From assembly GCA_963995525.1 (NCBI GenBank), contig OZ023213.1:37862571-37926570 (forward strand): DNA of 64,000 bases, given 5' to 3'. The position numbers were made by a program, and so were the translations under genes. The notes under the pieces were generated by a model, which saw nothing but the letters and a program-made list of their open reading frames with translations, made no database searches and was not told the origin of the DNA. The stretch is from Escarpia spicata. Lineage: Eukaryota > Annelida > Polychaeta > Sabellida > Siboglinidae. The first letter of the stretch is position 1; each line of letters opens with the position of its first letter. Shown here one piece after another: positions 12,303-23,147 of the stretch.

Positions 12303-13472
12303 TTAAAGAGAAAAGGCACGTTTAAAAAGAAGTGTCTTTAATTGCTTCTTGAACACGATGAGGCAGCCTGTAGCAAGGGGCAGATTGTTCCAGAGGCGTG
12401 GCGCGGCGCGTGAAAACGCTTTGTCGCCTTGAGTACAAAGCTTGTTGCGCGGGACCTCGAGCAGGTGAGCGTCGGCGGAGCGTAACGTGCGAGTGGGCTG
12501 GTGTCGAGTTAGCAAGTCCGCTAGGTATGACGCACTCATGCCGTGCAAACTGCGGAACGTAAGCAGGAGTAGTTTGTACTCGATGCGCTGTTTAATCGGC
12601 AACCAATGAAGCGCAATTAGAGCAGGAGTGATGTGGTCGTGCTTCTTAGTTTTGGTTATGAGACGGACTGCAGCATTTTGCACTCTCTGGAGTCTGGTGA
12701 GGAGATGGTCAGAAATCCCGTAAAGCAGGCCATTTCCATTGTCTAGACGAGACGTCACGTAAGTATGCACCATCATCTCTGTCGTTTTCCTATCTAAAAG
12801 ATTTCGAATTCTTCCAATACTGTGTAGATGGAAATATGCTACACGACACATGTAGTGTACATGGTTGTTCATGTTTAGGGCATCATCGAAGAAAACACCA
12901 ATGTTCCTGGCCACAGTGGAAGTAGGCACGATGTTATTGGCAACTTCTATGTGCGGCATAGAAAGTTTGTTCTTGATGTGCGGCGAACATATCACAATAG
13001 CCTCTATTTTGTCAGCATTGAGTTTGAGTTTATTCATGCGCATCCAAGCTTGTATTTCAGTGACACATGCTTGTCTGCGCTTCACAGCTTCGGTTAAGCG
13101 ACACCATACTGATTCCGTGTTGTGTGTTTGTGTAAGCTCCTCACATTTGACGTAGTTTATATTGTTTCTTACATATATAATGCAGCCTCCTCCTTTCTTT
13201 CCCTCTCTATCATTTCTGATCAAACTGTATCCCTCGAGGTTAAGCTCTGCGTCAGATACATCTTTGTGAGCCCACGTTTCGGTTACACATATCAAGTCTG
13301 GGTTCTCCTCAGTTGCAACATACTGCATTTCATCCAGCTTGTTTAAGAGGCTTCTGGCATTCACATATATGGCTTTGAGTTTATTTACAGTAATATGGCC
13401 TGTGCTCCCTATTTCTTTTTTATCCCCTTCACCAATTTTGTGCAGGTTTTTGCTGTAAGTGTTTATATACAT
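12303..13472 (-). CDS. CR1/L2-type LINE protein, internally deleted fusion
   Basis: An uninterrupted frame of 389 codons on the minus strand. Residues about 30-125 are the first half of a LINE endonuclease (KAIYVNARSLLNKLDEMQ, PDLICVTETWAH with the catalytic Glu, and GGGCIIYVRNNI). At residue about 126 (WCRL/TEAV) it jumps to the reverse-transcriptase thumb and C-terminus (IQAWMRMNKLKLNADKIE, LHSIGRIRNLL, LQRVQNAAVRLI, ITPALIALHWLPI, APRLWNNLP, FKKQLKTLLFKRAF). The endonuclease GDFN and SDH motifs and the whole RT palm with FADD are missing. The frame is open despite the loss of every catalytic centre. It is either a recent in-frame deletion or a non-autonomous derivative. It is related to, but diverged from, the element at 39517-42508. 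Confidence 0.8.
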   Translation of the reverse strand: MYINTYSKNLHKIGEGDKKEIGSTGHITVNKLKAIYVNARSLLNKLDEMQYVATEENPDLICVTETWAHKDVSDAELNLEGYSLIRNDREGKKGGGCIIYVRNNINYVKCEELTQTHNTESVWCRLTEAVKRRQACVTEIQAWMRMNKLKLNADKIEAIVICSPHIKNKLSMPHIEVANNIVPTSTVARNIGVFFDDALNMNNHVHYMCRVAYFHLHSIGRIRNLLDRKTTEMMVHTYVTSRLDNGNGLLYGISDHLLTRLQRVQNAAVRLITKTKKHDHITPALIALHWLPIKQRIEYKLLLLTFRSLHGMSASYLADLLTRHQPTRTLRSADAHLLEVPRNKLCTQGDKAFSRAAPRLWNNLPLATGCLIVFKKQLKTLLFKRAFSL

Positions 13473-13706
13473 ACTAGTGCTGGTGCTAATGCTTTATGCA
13501 TGCCATGTACCGTCTGTGCTCATCTCCAAGTTTCTCCCGCTGCATCACAGCTATTTTCTCAACAAAAGATATGTCAACTGATACTAACTAAGTGCCTGTA
13601 GACAGTGCAGTCACACGCAGATGTGCGATCCTGTTCAGCACCGTAGGGGGGCAAATAGGTCGGTGGAGTAACGGTCGCTACAGCAAACGAAATTTGATTA
13701 ATTATG

Positions 13707-13857
13707 TAACTCAGTCGCCGAGTGCGTCGAGCAAGGGTCAAAGTTGATCGGTCACCTGAGGTCACGTTGCTCACCGCGATGTTACTCAGTCACCGCATAC
13801 TTCTGGCACGGGGTCAAAGTTGATCGGTCACCTGAGGTCATGTTGCTCACCGTTGGT
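13707..13857. repeat. 76-bp tandem duplication
   Basis: GGTCAAAGTTGATCGGTCAC occurs at 13736 and 13812, with similar flanks (ACTCAGTCRCCG) on each copy. This gives two copies with a 76-base period. Confidence 0.85.
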
Positions 13858-13929
13858 CGAATTTGATTTACTGCGCTTGCGCGAGCATGCGCAATACGCA
13901 AAACGGAACCGGAACTTACTCTCAGACCG

Positions 13930-14195
13930 GAACCTCCTTCCAGACCGGTACACCGGGTTTGAATCTTGTGCTGCCGTGTCAAACCTTGGGCAAATTCGTT
14001 CACTCTGTGTTGCTCCAGTTAACCTGGCTGTATGAATGAATACCTGGCTATAGACAGTGGATAATATTTGTGTACGAATAGTCTTAATGCTTCCCAGAAG
14101 TTGAGATGGTGTTCGGTCGAACAGGTCTGCCAGGGAGTAAAGCGCTTTGAGCAGTCCTGGGGACTGGATAATGCGCTATATAAGAACTTAACTTT
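13930..14195 (+). mobile_element. tRNA-type SINE, copy 1
   Basis: A B-box-like GGGTTTGAATCTTG lies near 13957. It is followed by a conserved body (CCTTGGGCAAATTCG, TTGCTCCAGT, TACCTGGC) and a 3' part (GTGTACGAATAGTCTT, GAACAGGTCTGCCA, AAAGCGCTTTGAGCAGTCCT, GCGCTATATAAGAACTTA). The 3' end shares its tail with copies 2-4. The body and the AGCGCTTT...GCGCTATATAA tail resemble SINEs mobilised by L2/CR1-type LINEs (known pattern; family inferred). Confidence 0.8.
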
Positions 14196-14199
14196 TTAA

Positions 14200-15208
14200 C
14201 AAGAAAATTGTAATGGCGATTGTAACTTTGATTATGATGACACTGGAAATGTAATGCACAGCATTACTGTAATGCGCAGATTAGATTCAGCCTGTGTGTG
14301 GTCATAGATGATACGTTTAGTGATAAAATCAGTTGTTTTATGATGCACTCTGCTGCTCAAGTGCATTACTTTCATGTGAAATTGCGTCTGCTTGCGGAAT
14401 CCTCGCGCGCCAGGGGTCGCTGCTGCTGATTACGTCAGTCCCAGCCAGCAGTACCCCTGGCTGATCGCTTTGCGAAACTCTGAATGTAAGCTCAGCCTAT
14501 CAAATCGCTCACTAGATCAGTAGATCTACTCAGGTCAGGTGGTCATAATAAAACTAATTTCAACCAACCGTGGCTCATGTTACATGCAATGTTTAGGAAG
14601 TAGAAGCAATTATTCTAATACACAATACCGCTCAGCTGCTCATGCTAATGGGCGAACGGGTCATTATATATTGAGATTCCCAGAAGTCGTTTATCCATCT
14701 TCAAATTGGGGCGGGTGTTTGCGCTGTTCTCACGGGTGATGCAGTCGCGACTGGCGAAGTCAATTACTAGTTTGACTCAGCTAACTTCCGCACTTTGCGT
14801 AGGGGATCAGCTAGGGCTAGTTTTGCATGGCAAACAGCCCTGGCTTGCGAGGATGGCTTGCGTGAAACCGGTTTACAGTAGTTCGACTTTGAGTCACCTG
14901 ATAATATACATGTGAATATTGTCTATAATAACACTATATAGCCTAGTCAACCAACGGCAAATTTCTGAATGCATTTATATGGCTTTATACACATTACACG
15001 TACTAAAATACAGAGTTTAATATGATGTTGAATGTTCACTTCTTAATCTAAAACAAGTTACAGAATACGCTAACATACTTACCATCCAAACATCCAACGT
15101 ATAATATATGTTTTAACGAAGCAGAAACAACTTTTAATGTTTACAAAAGTCACTGAGTCTGTCACTCAAATCCATGAATAGCGAGTGCGAATAATTCTGA
15201 GAAAATTT
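14200..15208. other. Gene-free stretch
   Basis: No recognisable gene or mobile element. Two small open frames (14539-14915) have no family resemblance that I can see. Confidence 0.5.
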
Positions 15209-15573
15209 GTGACCTGACTTGGTCTTGGTGATGTGTTACATGATATCCATCTCATTAGTAATCAGTTTGTGACCTGACTTGGTCTTGGTGATGTGTTACA
15301 TGATATCAATCTCATTAGTGACCTGACTTGGTCTTGGTGATGTGTTACATGATATCCATCTCATTAGTAATCAGTTTGTGACCTGACTTGGTCTTGGTGA
15401 TGTGTTACATGATATCCATCTCATTAGTAATCAGTTTGTGACCTGACTTGGTCTTGGTGATGTGTTACATGATATCCATCTCATTAGTAATCAGTTTGTG
15501 ACCTGTCTTGGTCTTGGTGATGTGTTACATGATATCCATCTCATTAGTAATCAGTTTGTGACCTGACTTGGAC
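15209..15573. repeat. 60-bp minisatellite
   Basis: GTGACCTGACTTGGTCTTGG starts at 15209, 15269, 15318, 15378, 15438 and 15498, and partially at 15558. The unit is 60 bases; the second copy lacks 11 bases at its end. The copies are almost identical, so the array expanded recently. Confidence 0.97.
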
Positions 15574-16600
15574 CATAGAGAAAAATCGATTTTAAAGAGC
15601 AAAATCTGGCTTATGGTCTCATGAGAATGTTTGTGAAACAGTGCCCTGGAATGTTCAACAACATTCTTAGGAAGTCGACATGTTTTTTCCGTGACAGGTG
15701 GTCGTGTAAGTTTGAAAAGTTCCCAGAAATATACAGTCTACATGTAGGTGATGGTTTGGTCAGGGAAAGAAATAGCAACAGTAGTGTCATCTATCAAATG
15801 GAACAGATATTAATGCACATTGAGTCACTGACATTATTGTGGATTTCAAAACGTGGATGGTAAGGTCTTCGCATGCAACGTCATTTGAATCCAGTGGTTA
15901 TTGGGTGTTGTTTTGATAGCCTATTTGGATCGCTTACAATCTACGTCCCACGCCACGTATTGGGACGGGTGGAACCAGTATGAAATGCTTTTGAGACGCT
16001 GCCAATTTACGAGACCACCATAAAGACTAATGAACCCTTTAGACCGGAGACATTTTTAAAGTCAATTTCCCCACTTTTTTGACATAATGCATGGAATTGT
16101 GAGGTCCATACTTTCAAACATCATTTTTTTTGTGTTTTCAAAATATCCATTAGGTGGCGCCACTCCAAACTCCAGTTATTTTGAGCTGGGTTTGGCCAAC
16201 TAGAAGTGTCAGGCTTCAGGCGGGTTTGGCCAACTTGAGGTCTAAAGGGTGAAACAACCAGATTACTCGAACTCATCTGTGTCTTGATTGAATGTGTGCG
16301 AGTTAATAATTCTCTACTAGTATAAGTCTCCCATCCTACAACAAAATTGCTGTTGCTAAATCTATAAATGTATTATTTTGTTTATTTATTTATTGCTATT
16401 GTATATTTTATAGTTCATTAGTTGTATATCATGTATGGCTAGCTGCGTAACTAATATTGCTTTTCAATATCATTTATTTATGTTTTGCTGTGGACAATAA
16501 TAAACAGAAATAATTATCCTTCTCAGGTATCAGGTTGAGATTTATTCCTGATCATATAACAAAATGGTGGAGAAAAACATGTGTTGCCATTATAGATATG
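15574..16600. other. Gene-free stretch
   Basis: Nothing recognisable. An 80-codon frame at 15621-15863 is not similar to any family I know. Confidence 0.5.
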
Positions 16601-16614
16601 TCCAAAGAATCATC

Positions 16615-16715
16615 GTAGAACATCAAATATAACCTACTATTACACCACACAAACAATAACTTGCTTCCAGTGTCAGCGAAGGAAATGGGTACATTTTGAA
16701 AGAGTTCTTCGTGGC
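16615..16715 (-). repeat. Stray fragment shared with gypsy gag region
   Basis: About 90 bases (ATCAAATATAACCTACTATT to GAAAGAGTTCTTCGTG) are nearly identical to 19573-19664, inside the gypsy remnant downstream. The same segment is present twice about 3 kb apart, in the same orientation. Confidence 0.85.
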
Positions 16716-18489
16716 TTTACGTGCAGTTATATTGTTATCTGTAAACACTAACATTAAGAACTAATTATCATTACTCACTGTTCCGAGCTGTGTCTATGAC
16801 TTTCTGATGGAGAGACATTTCAGTAGGTCTCTCTGAAAGTAAAATAATTACACAATGTCAGTTGATATTTAGAACAGTTGTGTTTTATTGTTTTTTGTGT
16901 TTTCTTTTGGAATACTTTTGCAAAACACCAAACCTATCTAGTATACACACACCGACATACTAACTTGGCTCATTGATGCAAGTATTATTAAGTTGTAATG
17001 AAATCACAAGACACTATTAAAGCTGTTAAAATTATTGTACGTGATCTAACGATTAAAGTAAAATATTTCCAAGAGTATGTTTTTACTAAAACGACTGTGT
17101 ATATTGTGAACAGAACCTGAAGGTTTACTGTCATTAGTAATTATACAAAAAATAACTATGTAAATGAAATTATGTTATCTATATTAATACAAGCACTATG
17201 AAAAATAATTACATTTCTTGGATCAAGAATGACATACAAACACCAATAACGTTTTTACATTTCAGAAATAGGTAAATGCTGCATTAAAGATGTAATTTTT
17301 AATATACTATTACGGATGCATTCCACTACTGAAGTGTATTTATTTAAAATGGTAACAGTCATTGTCTGTGGTAATATTCAAATTACAACTAAATTTGAAA
17401 TACAAATTATTGTTTGGAAGGATTTTAAAGTGACGGTGTTTTCGACATGGTTACAGAGTAGGCCTTTGGCCAGAAATAATGTTTTGTCAGTCTTGAATTA
17501 TTTAAAAAATGCCTTTTGGCACGCGAACGGCTTGTGTGGAAGCAATTCACGTCAGTCACAACCATTATTGATCAGCTTAGTTTTATCAAACAAACCAGTG
17601 TCAGAACCACGAATGCGTGAAATGCCGACACATTATCTGGGGCTCTCGCCATCTGAATGACCTCCACCTTGTCTTATACTGGATGCAACCCATGTTGATC
17701 AATCTTGTGACACAAGTACACAATATTATCTACCAGAAATGTGCACTTTCCTCTCTTGGGCCGCAGCCCTGCTTCTTCTAGTCTTCCCAAGACCAATACA
17801 GCTACATGCTGTATACCCTGCAGTCAGTGCCTCTCAACCTTCCTAATTTCAAGACACACTTTCGAAGTTGCTCGTTTCTCGCGGAACACAAAACCAAATG
17901 TTATCACATCTACGTAGACATTCTAGTTGTCCACTTGGGTGAACAAACTTACAGACGTTTTACAATTAAAATCATTTCAATATGCCATTTGTCTTTAATT
18001 TGAAGTTACACTAGGAAAGAAAATCATCTTTACCATTTGACCTATAATGGAAATTATAAACGTTATTTTTGTCAAAACATTTCTCTCAAATATGTCATTA
18101 ACGTTGACAGCGTAGTAAAATATGTATTTATAATTGTTCTCATAAACAATCAAGAGATAATTGACGAGCCGAACTTTCACTAGGTACTCGTGAGAAACTT
18201 GCACCTGCCTCCTAGAAGAAATACGCTGTATGCAATATCTTGTTGCTTTCGCTATTAATCTATTACCACTGTGGGTGGCTTCCTGTGCCCAGTCAGAAAT
18301 AATTCCATAGGTTTTCATGAGGAATTTGTATTTAATGCTGCTCCAGCAACCACTTGAACAAAAGGATGTCCCTGGCGATGAAACTGAGTGTCTAGCAGAA
18401 CGGTGTTTTTGTTCGGAACTAGCACGTTCTTTGATATGTTATCGCAAAACATGAGGCACTTCGTTTGTAACTCTATGACAAACTAGGGA
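16716..18489. other. Gene-free AT-rich stretch
   Basis: No gene or repeat family recognised. A 114-codon frame at 17316-17660 is not similar to any family I know. Confidence 0.5.
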
Positions 18490-18690
18490 CGTTGTCACGG
18501 CACAGACCGGTTGAGAAGCACTGCCATGCACGACGGTTGGTCGCTGTCAACATCGATCTTCACAGTGGTTCCTTCCAGCATACCTAGTCCTTCCCGAAGG
18601 CTTCTGTGTGTTACTCCAACACCCCTGACAAAGATGCCCTCATACAGCATACGTTCTGCCAGTCCAAACTGATATGCTCTAAAGTAGCCC
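18490..18690 (-). pseudogene. Gypsy pol segment between protease and RT
   Basis: REGLGMLEGTTVKIDVDSDQ matches the strand just before gypsy RT (G-x-L-K-G-x-x-x-K-I-D-V-D in relatives). It lies in the same open frame as the protease end and the intervening nested element (221 codons, 19160-18495). Confidence 0.65.
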
Positions 18691-19069
18691 GCACACCAAA
18701 GGGACTCGCTCAAGAAGCGGTCGAGACTTGCGTCTTGTTTCTTTGGTGTGCGGGGTCCTCGAGATTGTCTCTGGGACTGCACAATTTTGTCGTCGTCTTC
18801 TAAAACGAGCAGAAGAGAACAAAGTGTTTTTGTTATTCTACGCAAGGAAACCCCTTCCATTTTGTTTTTGCTTTCGACGTTTGCCAACATGAGCGCGCGC
18901 ATCGATTCGTCTTGCCTCGAGACGCATCCGCGTCTCCTTGTGTGCGGGAACATCATCACGGGACTGGCTCGAGCCTCGAAGGAGACGAGATGCTCGAGAC
19001 TCGGTCTAGACGCATCGAAAACGCGTCTTGACCGCGTCTCGAGCGAGTCTCCTTTGTGTGCGGGGCCGC
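18686..19069. mobile_element. MITE-like element with inverted ends
   Basis: The left end GCCCGCACACCAAAGGGACT is repeated, inverted and about 80% similar over 45 bases, at the right end (the minus strand from 19069 reads GCGGCCCCGCACACAAAGG). Two more internal copies of the end motif lie on the minus strand near 18754 (CCCGCACACCAAAG) and near 18950 (CCCGCACACAAGGAG), so ends are nested. It splits a gypsy protease-RT reading frame. I could not define a target duplication. Confidence 0.7.
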
Positions 19070-19074
19070 TTAAC

Positions 19075-19455
19075 CACTGTAAACCAAACAGTGCAGCATT
19101 GTCTGAACCTCTTGTGATAATCAACGGCAAATGAATCACCTGTTGATCTTCATATTGCACTGATCTTCCCAGTCAGTTCAACTTTCTTATTGTCGTATGT
19201 CTTCAACACAATACCAACCGGTTGCAGTGGCACGTGACTCAGATTTTAGCGATACAAGCTCTCTGGCAGCAGTGACACATCTGCTGCTATTTCTAGCTGC
19301 ATGTCAAACTTGGAGCCGTCAATGTACACGGGCACCATGATGCCTCTGCTTCTCAGTGCACCTACAGTGCACGTGCGGTATACTGCGAAGTGGCCATCCT
19401 GTTCCTCGGCTGCTTCCTCGGTAACGGAACGAACACGTGACTTGCCTTTACACAC
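19075..19455 (-). pseudogene. Gypsy aspartic protease, degenerate
   Basis: The minus strand reads VPVYIDGSKFDMQLEIAADV then SLLPESLY. The family has D(T/S)GA at this place; here it is AADV, so the active site is altered. A stop follows SLYR (19246). The next frame reads LPLIITRGSDNAALFGLQWL, the typical end of this protease (A-L-x-G-x-x-W-L). Confidence 0.7.
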
Positions 19456-19513
19456 TTTCGATGTTGTGATGTGACCCGTTTTGTCACATCAGAAGCAACT
19501 CTCTGTCTTAAAC

Positions 19514-20351
19514 TTATATGCTTGCGGAGCATGTTTGCCACAACAACGCCAACATTATTGTTCTGTTGTCGTCCATCAAATGTAACCTACTATTACACCA
19601 CACAAACAATAACTTGCTTTCAGTGTTAGTGAAGGAAATGGGTACATTTTGAAAGAGTTCTTCGTGCTGATTCTGCTTCCCATTTATGTTAACTTGCTTA
19701 GGGTAACTCCCCTCACTCAGTTTTGCAGGATTTCTCACTCGATTGACGCTTGCACTGGAGGCTATGTCAAAAGTGGCGCCACCTTGTGAATATAACTGCC
19801 TTGAATGTTCTTTCAAGTTCTCTACAATTTCCACAGCTTTCTCGAACGTTAACCTCGTCATGTTACTCAGTTTTTCTTGGACATCTGCGTAACTGCGGTT
19901 TGGCCCCGTGACAAACCTATCTCTCAACCTACGGCATGCACAGTTAACTTCTTGATGTCCAAACTGTAATCCGCGACACTTTCATCCTCCCTCTGCAAAG
20001 GCGTCCAGAAGTTGATTCTACCATATCGTTTGGGACAGACTCATAGCGGTCCTTCAACTTCTTTAACAGTTGTTCCAGGGTTTTATTAGCCGGATTTTCT
20101 GGGCTAAATAAACCGGACAGTACCTGGTAGAATTCCCTTCCTACTTCACTAAGAAATATGGCTTTGCGCCTCTCCGCGTCGTCCGCTGCAATGTTGTTTG
20201 CCGTCAAATGTAGTTTCAACCCTACTTCATAACAAGAAGCTGTCTCAATTTTAGGGTCGAACTTCCCAAGTGTACCAAACAGACCTGCCATGCTGCTTAC
20301 GTCCCCTAACTCGCCGCATAACTTAATCACACACTGAATTGTCTTTGTCAT
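19514..20351 (-). pseudogene. Gypsy Gag, broken
   Basis: Two minus-strand frames cover a Gag: LFGTLGKFDPKIE, RRKAIFLSEVGREFYQVL, ENPANKTLEQLLKKLKDRYE (20351-19990), then MRDRFVTGPN and EIVENLKEHSRQLYSQGGA (19927-19770). A frame change lies near 19940. It continues towards Cys-rich remains of a zinc knuckle (CDKTGHITTSKVCKGK near 19460), which has lost part of its CCHC spacing. Confidence 0.75.
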
Positions 20352-20417
20352 TAACTGTCCCGATTAACTCAATTGTCAGTGCCACGAATTTCTGTGCCGT
20401 TGTTGGATATATATTTG

Positions 20418-20432
20418 CATTCTCGTCGCCAG
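20418..20432 (-). promoter_or_regulatory. Primer-binding site
   Basis: The minus strand reads TGGCGACGAGAATGC, nearly the same as TGGCGACGAGAAAAC after the 5' LTR at 43250-43415. The two gypsy elements thus probably use the same tRNA primer. Confidence 0.7.
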
Positions 20433-20437
20433 AAAAT

Positions 20438-20583
20438 GCTATGACTTAGCTGACGAAAAGGCGATAACTCTCCATCAGAAACATAACACTTTTATTAGGA
20501 TGGCAGGTCGGCAAACAAGCGCGGGAACCAGGCACACTTCCGGTGAGGCGTATTTAAAGGATCAGTTTCATCTAACGTAAACA
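20438..20583 (-). repeat. Putative 5' LTR of gypsy remnant
   Basis: On the minus strand it begins TGTTTACGTTAG and ends near CATAGCA. It contains CTTTAAATACG (TATA-like) and TAATAAAAG (polyadenylation-like). Boundaries are inferred from the primer-binding site alone; no second LTR is visible. Confidence 0.5.
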
Positions 20584-20611
20584 TCATCATATTAGTCATC
20601 ACATGTTTACA

Positions 20612-20664
20612 CACACGCACGCACGTACGCACGCACGCACGCACGCACGCACGCACACACACAC
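20612..20664. repeat. (GCAC)n / (AC)n microsatellite
   Basis: Repeated ACGC units are followed by (AC)n. Confidence 0.9.
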
Positions 20665-20696
20665 AGAAAGAGATTCAAAAGTCGTTATTGCGAAAT

Positions 20697-20720
20697 AAAA
20701 AGTCGTAATTACGACTTTTT
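20697..20720. repeat. 24-bp perfect palindrome
   Basis: AAAAAGTCGTAA is followed immediately by its exact complement. A related arrangement (AAGTCGTTATTACGACTTTT, with AATTACGACTTTTA downstream) lies at 36920-36962. Confidence 0.9.
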
Positions 20721-20969
20721 CTATCGGTATAACGCCATTAAATCGTGATTTTTTCATTTTACCGAAACGTGTTTCCTGGGCTGAAGCTAAACATGCATGA
20801 CTTGGACAATTTGACAAACGGCGCCACGCATCTGGAAGATACTATTCCACTGGAAACCACTCTTCCACTGGAAGATACACTTCCAACACGGCAAGGACGT
20901 GGAGCAACCCTTGCCGTATCCTCTGTTTGAGGATATTGCAAGGGTCCCTTAGTCGATCACCTACTCCAC

Positions 20970-21470
20970 CGCCGCTTGAATCGTTTGTACACCTCCATCG
21001 TATCAAAATCATTGATGATTTGATTCAAGCTTTCCAAGAAGATGACGTTGTTCACAAGTCTGAAAATGGCGTTAATTGGGGGACCAGGGGTAGACCAAAA
21101 AGGTGTTTCAATAGAAGCATACTCTGCAGTTTCGCAGGAGTTTTTCAGTACTTGTGCTGTAGGTGAATCACAGCGTATTCCTTCCTTGCGCCTCGAGCTA
21201 CTCAAATCTGATTGGCTAGCTGTAGGTCGTATACTGGCGAAAGGGTTTGTTGACTATGGAGTGTGGCCAGTTTTTTGCACTTGCTTAGTTAGAAGTGAAC
21301 AGAAAATAACAGAACAACAACTTGTTACTGGCTTGCTTAACTATCTCTGTGAAGGAGATGCAGTAATGGTGAAATGTATGCGGAATGGTGAGGAGGTTGA
21401 CAGTGACGATTGGTTGGATTTCCTGTCACGAATGAAATGTCATACTATCCCGAAGAAAAATGACATTAGA
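20970..21470 (+). pseudogene. HECT-type ubiquitin ligase domain, fragment
   Basis: Frames on the plus strand read VHLHRIKIIDDLIQAFQEDD (about 20988-21047), the HECT entry motif GVDQKGVSIEAYSAVSQEFF (21078-21137; family G-V-D-x-G-G-V-x-R-E), then AVGRILAKGFVDYGVWPV (21220-21273) and DSDDWLDFLSRMKCHTIP (21402-21455). These follow, in order, the N-lobe of HECT domains of the type seen in G2E3-like proteins. One or more frameshifts lie between 21040 and 21080. The domain ends at about 21470, where a LINE 3' end begins; the C-lobe with the catalytic Cys is absent. It may be a decayed host gene or a domain carried by a mobile element. Confidence 0.65.
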
Positions 21471-21471
21471 C

Positions 21472-22262
21472 AGAGAGACAGACAGACATATTTATTTATT
21501 TTGTACCATAAATGTACATAAATACAAATGTACAAACATAAATGTAAAGTCAAGGAGGCTCCCATTAAGACAACATGTCGCTAACTGTCGCTAACATGGG
21601 AGCCCCGTTTTAATAATAGCAAATCAAATTAAATTTAATTAGTTATTGGCAACAGTGTATAGAAATAATAATCACAATTCAATGTTCATAAATCTAGATA
21701 TGTAATTAGATAGCATATTGTATACTAGTATTATTTTATCAATGATAATTCTTGGAGTATTGTTAACTGTAGTATAATTTCAGTTGTTGCATTTTATAAA
21801 TATGACCCAGTTTTAGGAATTGTAGTTTTTTTTTAATCGGATGCATTATATTTACTGATAGAAATTATTCTTATTGCTTGTTTTTGTAAATTAAACACTC
21901 GATGTGCTTGATGACCCCATAACAGAACACCATAATTAATGAGGAAGAATGAGGGATGTGTACATATTAGATAGTATGTTTTGTGGTAAAAAGTGTTTAA
22001 GTTTATTCAAAATTCCATTTGTTTTATTTAGTTTGTTAGCTATTTTATTTTTATGACTGCCAGTTTAGATGACTATTTAATGTTATTCCAAAAAAAAAAA
22101 ATCACTTACACAATCAATGCTATCTATTTTCAACAAGGGGATATCTATCTTCTTTTGAGGCATATTAAATATCATGGATTTAGTTTTCTAGACATTTAAT
22201 GAGCGTTTGTTGGCTTTTAGCCAGTTACTGATCTTATTAAGTTCGATGTTTACACTACAGCT
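21472..22262 (-). mobile_element. LINE 3' fragment (jockey/CR1-like), 5' truncated
   Basis: The minus strand from 22262 reads LNKISNWLKANKRSLN, KTKSMIFNMPQKKIDIPLLK, then an LNSHLNW-like segment, IANKLNKTNGILNKLKHFLP and LPH..LWCSVMG, matching the post-palm region of LINE reverse transcriptases. It ends in a simple tail (ATAAATAAATATGTCTGTCTG on the minus strand) directly against the HECT fragment. It has several stops. Confidence 0.75.
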
Positions 22263-23129
22263 GCAGCCTTACTTTCCCGACACACAGTCTATCTATGAAA
22301 TGTATGATCCGAAATTGATCTGCCACGTTGACTAAATAACTTCGTTTGATGTGACAATATATGTCGTTTGCAGATTGTTCTAGCGGCGTACCTAATAGTG
22401 TTGTTAATTCAAGTGTAAAACTAATATTATTTAGCCAGACAACTTCGTTACATATAACTAGTCTGATGACGCAAACGGTGGACGTAGCAGCCAATGTGTA
22501 AATAGTTGAAATAACAATAACCAGCTGTGCTTGTCCTGGATATTTTACAACAGCTACTGATCAATTGAATATAATGTGTCTGCTTGTTTTGCATGATACA
22601 GCCATTGTAAGAACTGGGTGTTCTCGTTTCGTCATAAGCATTGTTAGTGTCAATTATACGAGTTGTTATTAGGCGAAAATTCAAAATAATTTAGGCATAT
22701 AATGTTGGAGGCGGCTGTTATGTTTTTGAACGACAATAATTGTTCCAGTTCTCTCTCGGATATTTTACGACAATGACTGAACACATACAAATAATTTGTA
22801 ATGTTTGTATTGTATTAACATTGCATTGTAGAGTCATTGTAAGAAACAGTGGTGGCGTCGTCGCTTTGTAATAAAGATTATCGTTATGTATTACGCCTGG
22901 TAGTTTTCATTAGAATCTAGAGAATACACAAATATGGATTGTTGTAAGTACAGCAATGATATGTCAATACTAACATCGGGTAGTACGTTCCAGTTACTAC
23001 AAGGCATACACTATTTATGTACAATACGGCGAACAATATCATATCGTTACTGGTGGGTCATTGTCACTTTTCGGAGTCTTCACTCATTGATACGCACTGT
23101 CACAAACCTGAAATTTAATGTTGTCGTAA
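22263..23129. other. Gene-free stretch
   Basis: No recognisable gene or element. Confidence 0.5.
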
Positions 23130-23147
23130 AGGCTTACTTACTTAGAC

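Larger units (their letters stand above)
18490..20583 (-). mobile_element. Ty3/gypsy remnant with nested inverted-repeat element
   Basis: In minus-strand order: LTR (about 20583-20438), primer-binding site (20432-20418), gag (20351-19514), zinc-knuckle remains (about 19550-19440), protease (19440-19075), then, after a nested 0.38-kb element, the segment between protease and RT (18690-18490, GMLEGTTVKIDVDSD). RT, integrase and 3' LTR are absent. It is a 5' fragment. Confidence 0.8.

Noticed and set aside
15209..15573. CRISPR-like array
   Set aside because: Copies are contiguous 60-bp minisatellite units without unique spacers, in a eukaryotic genome.
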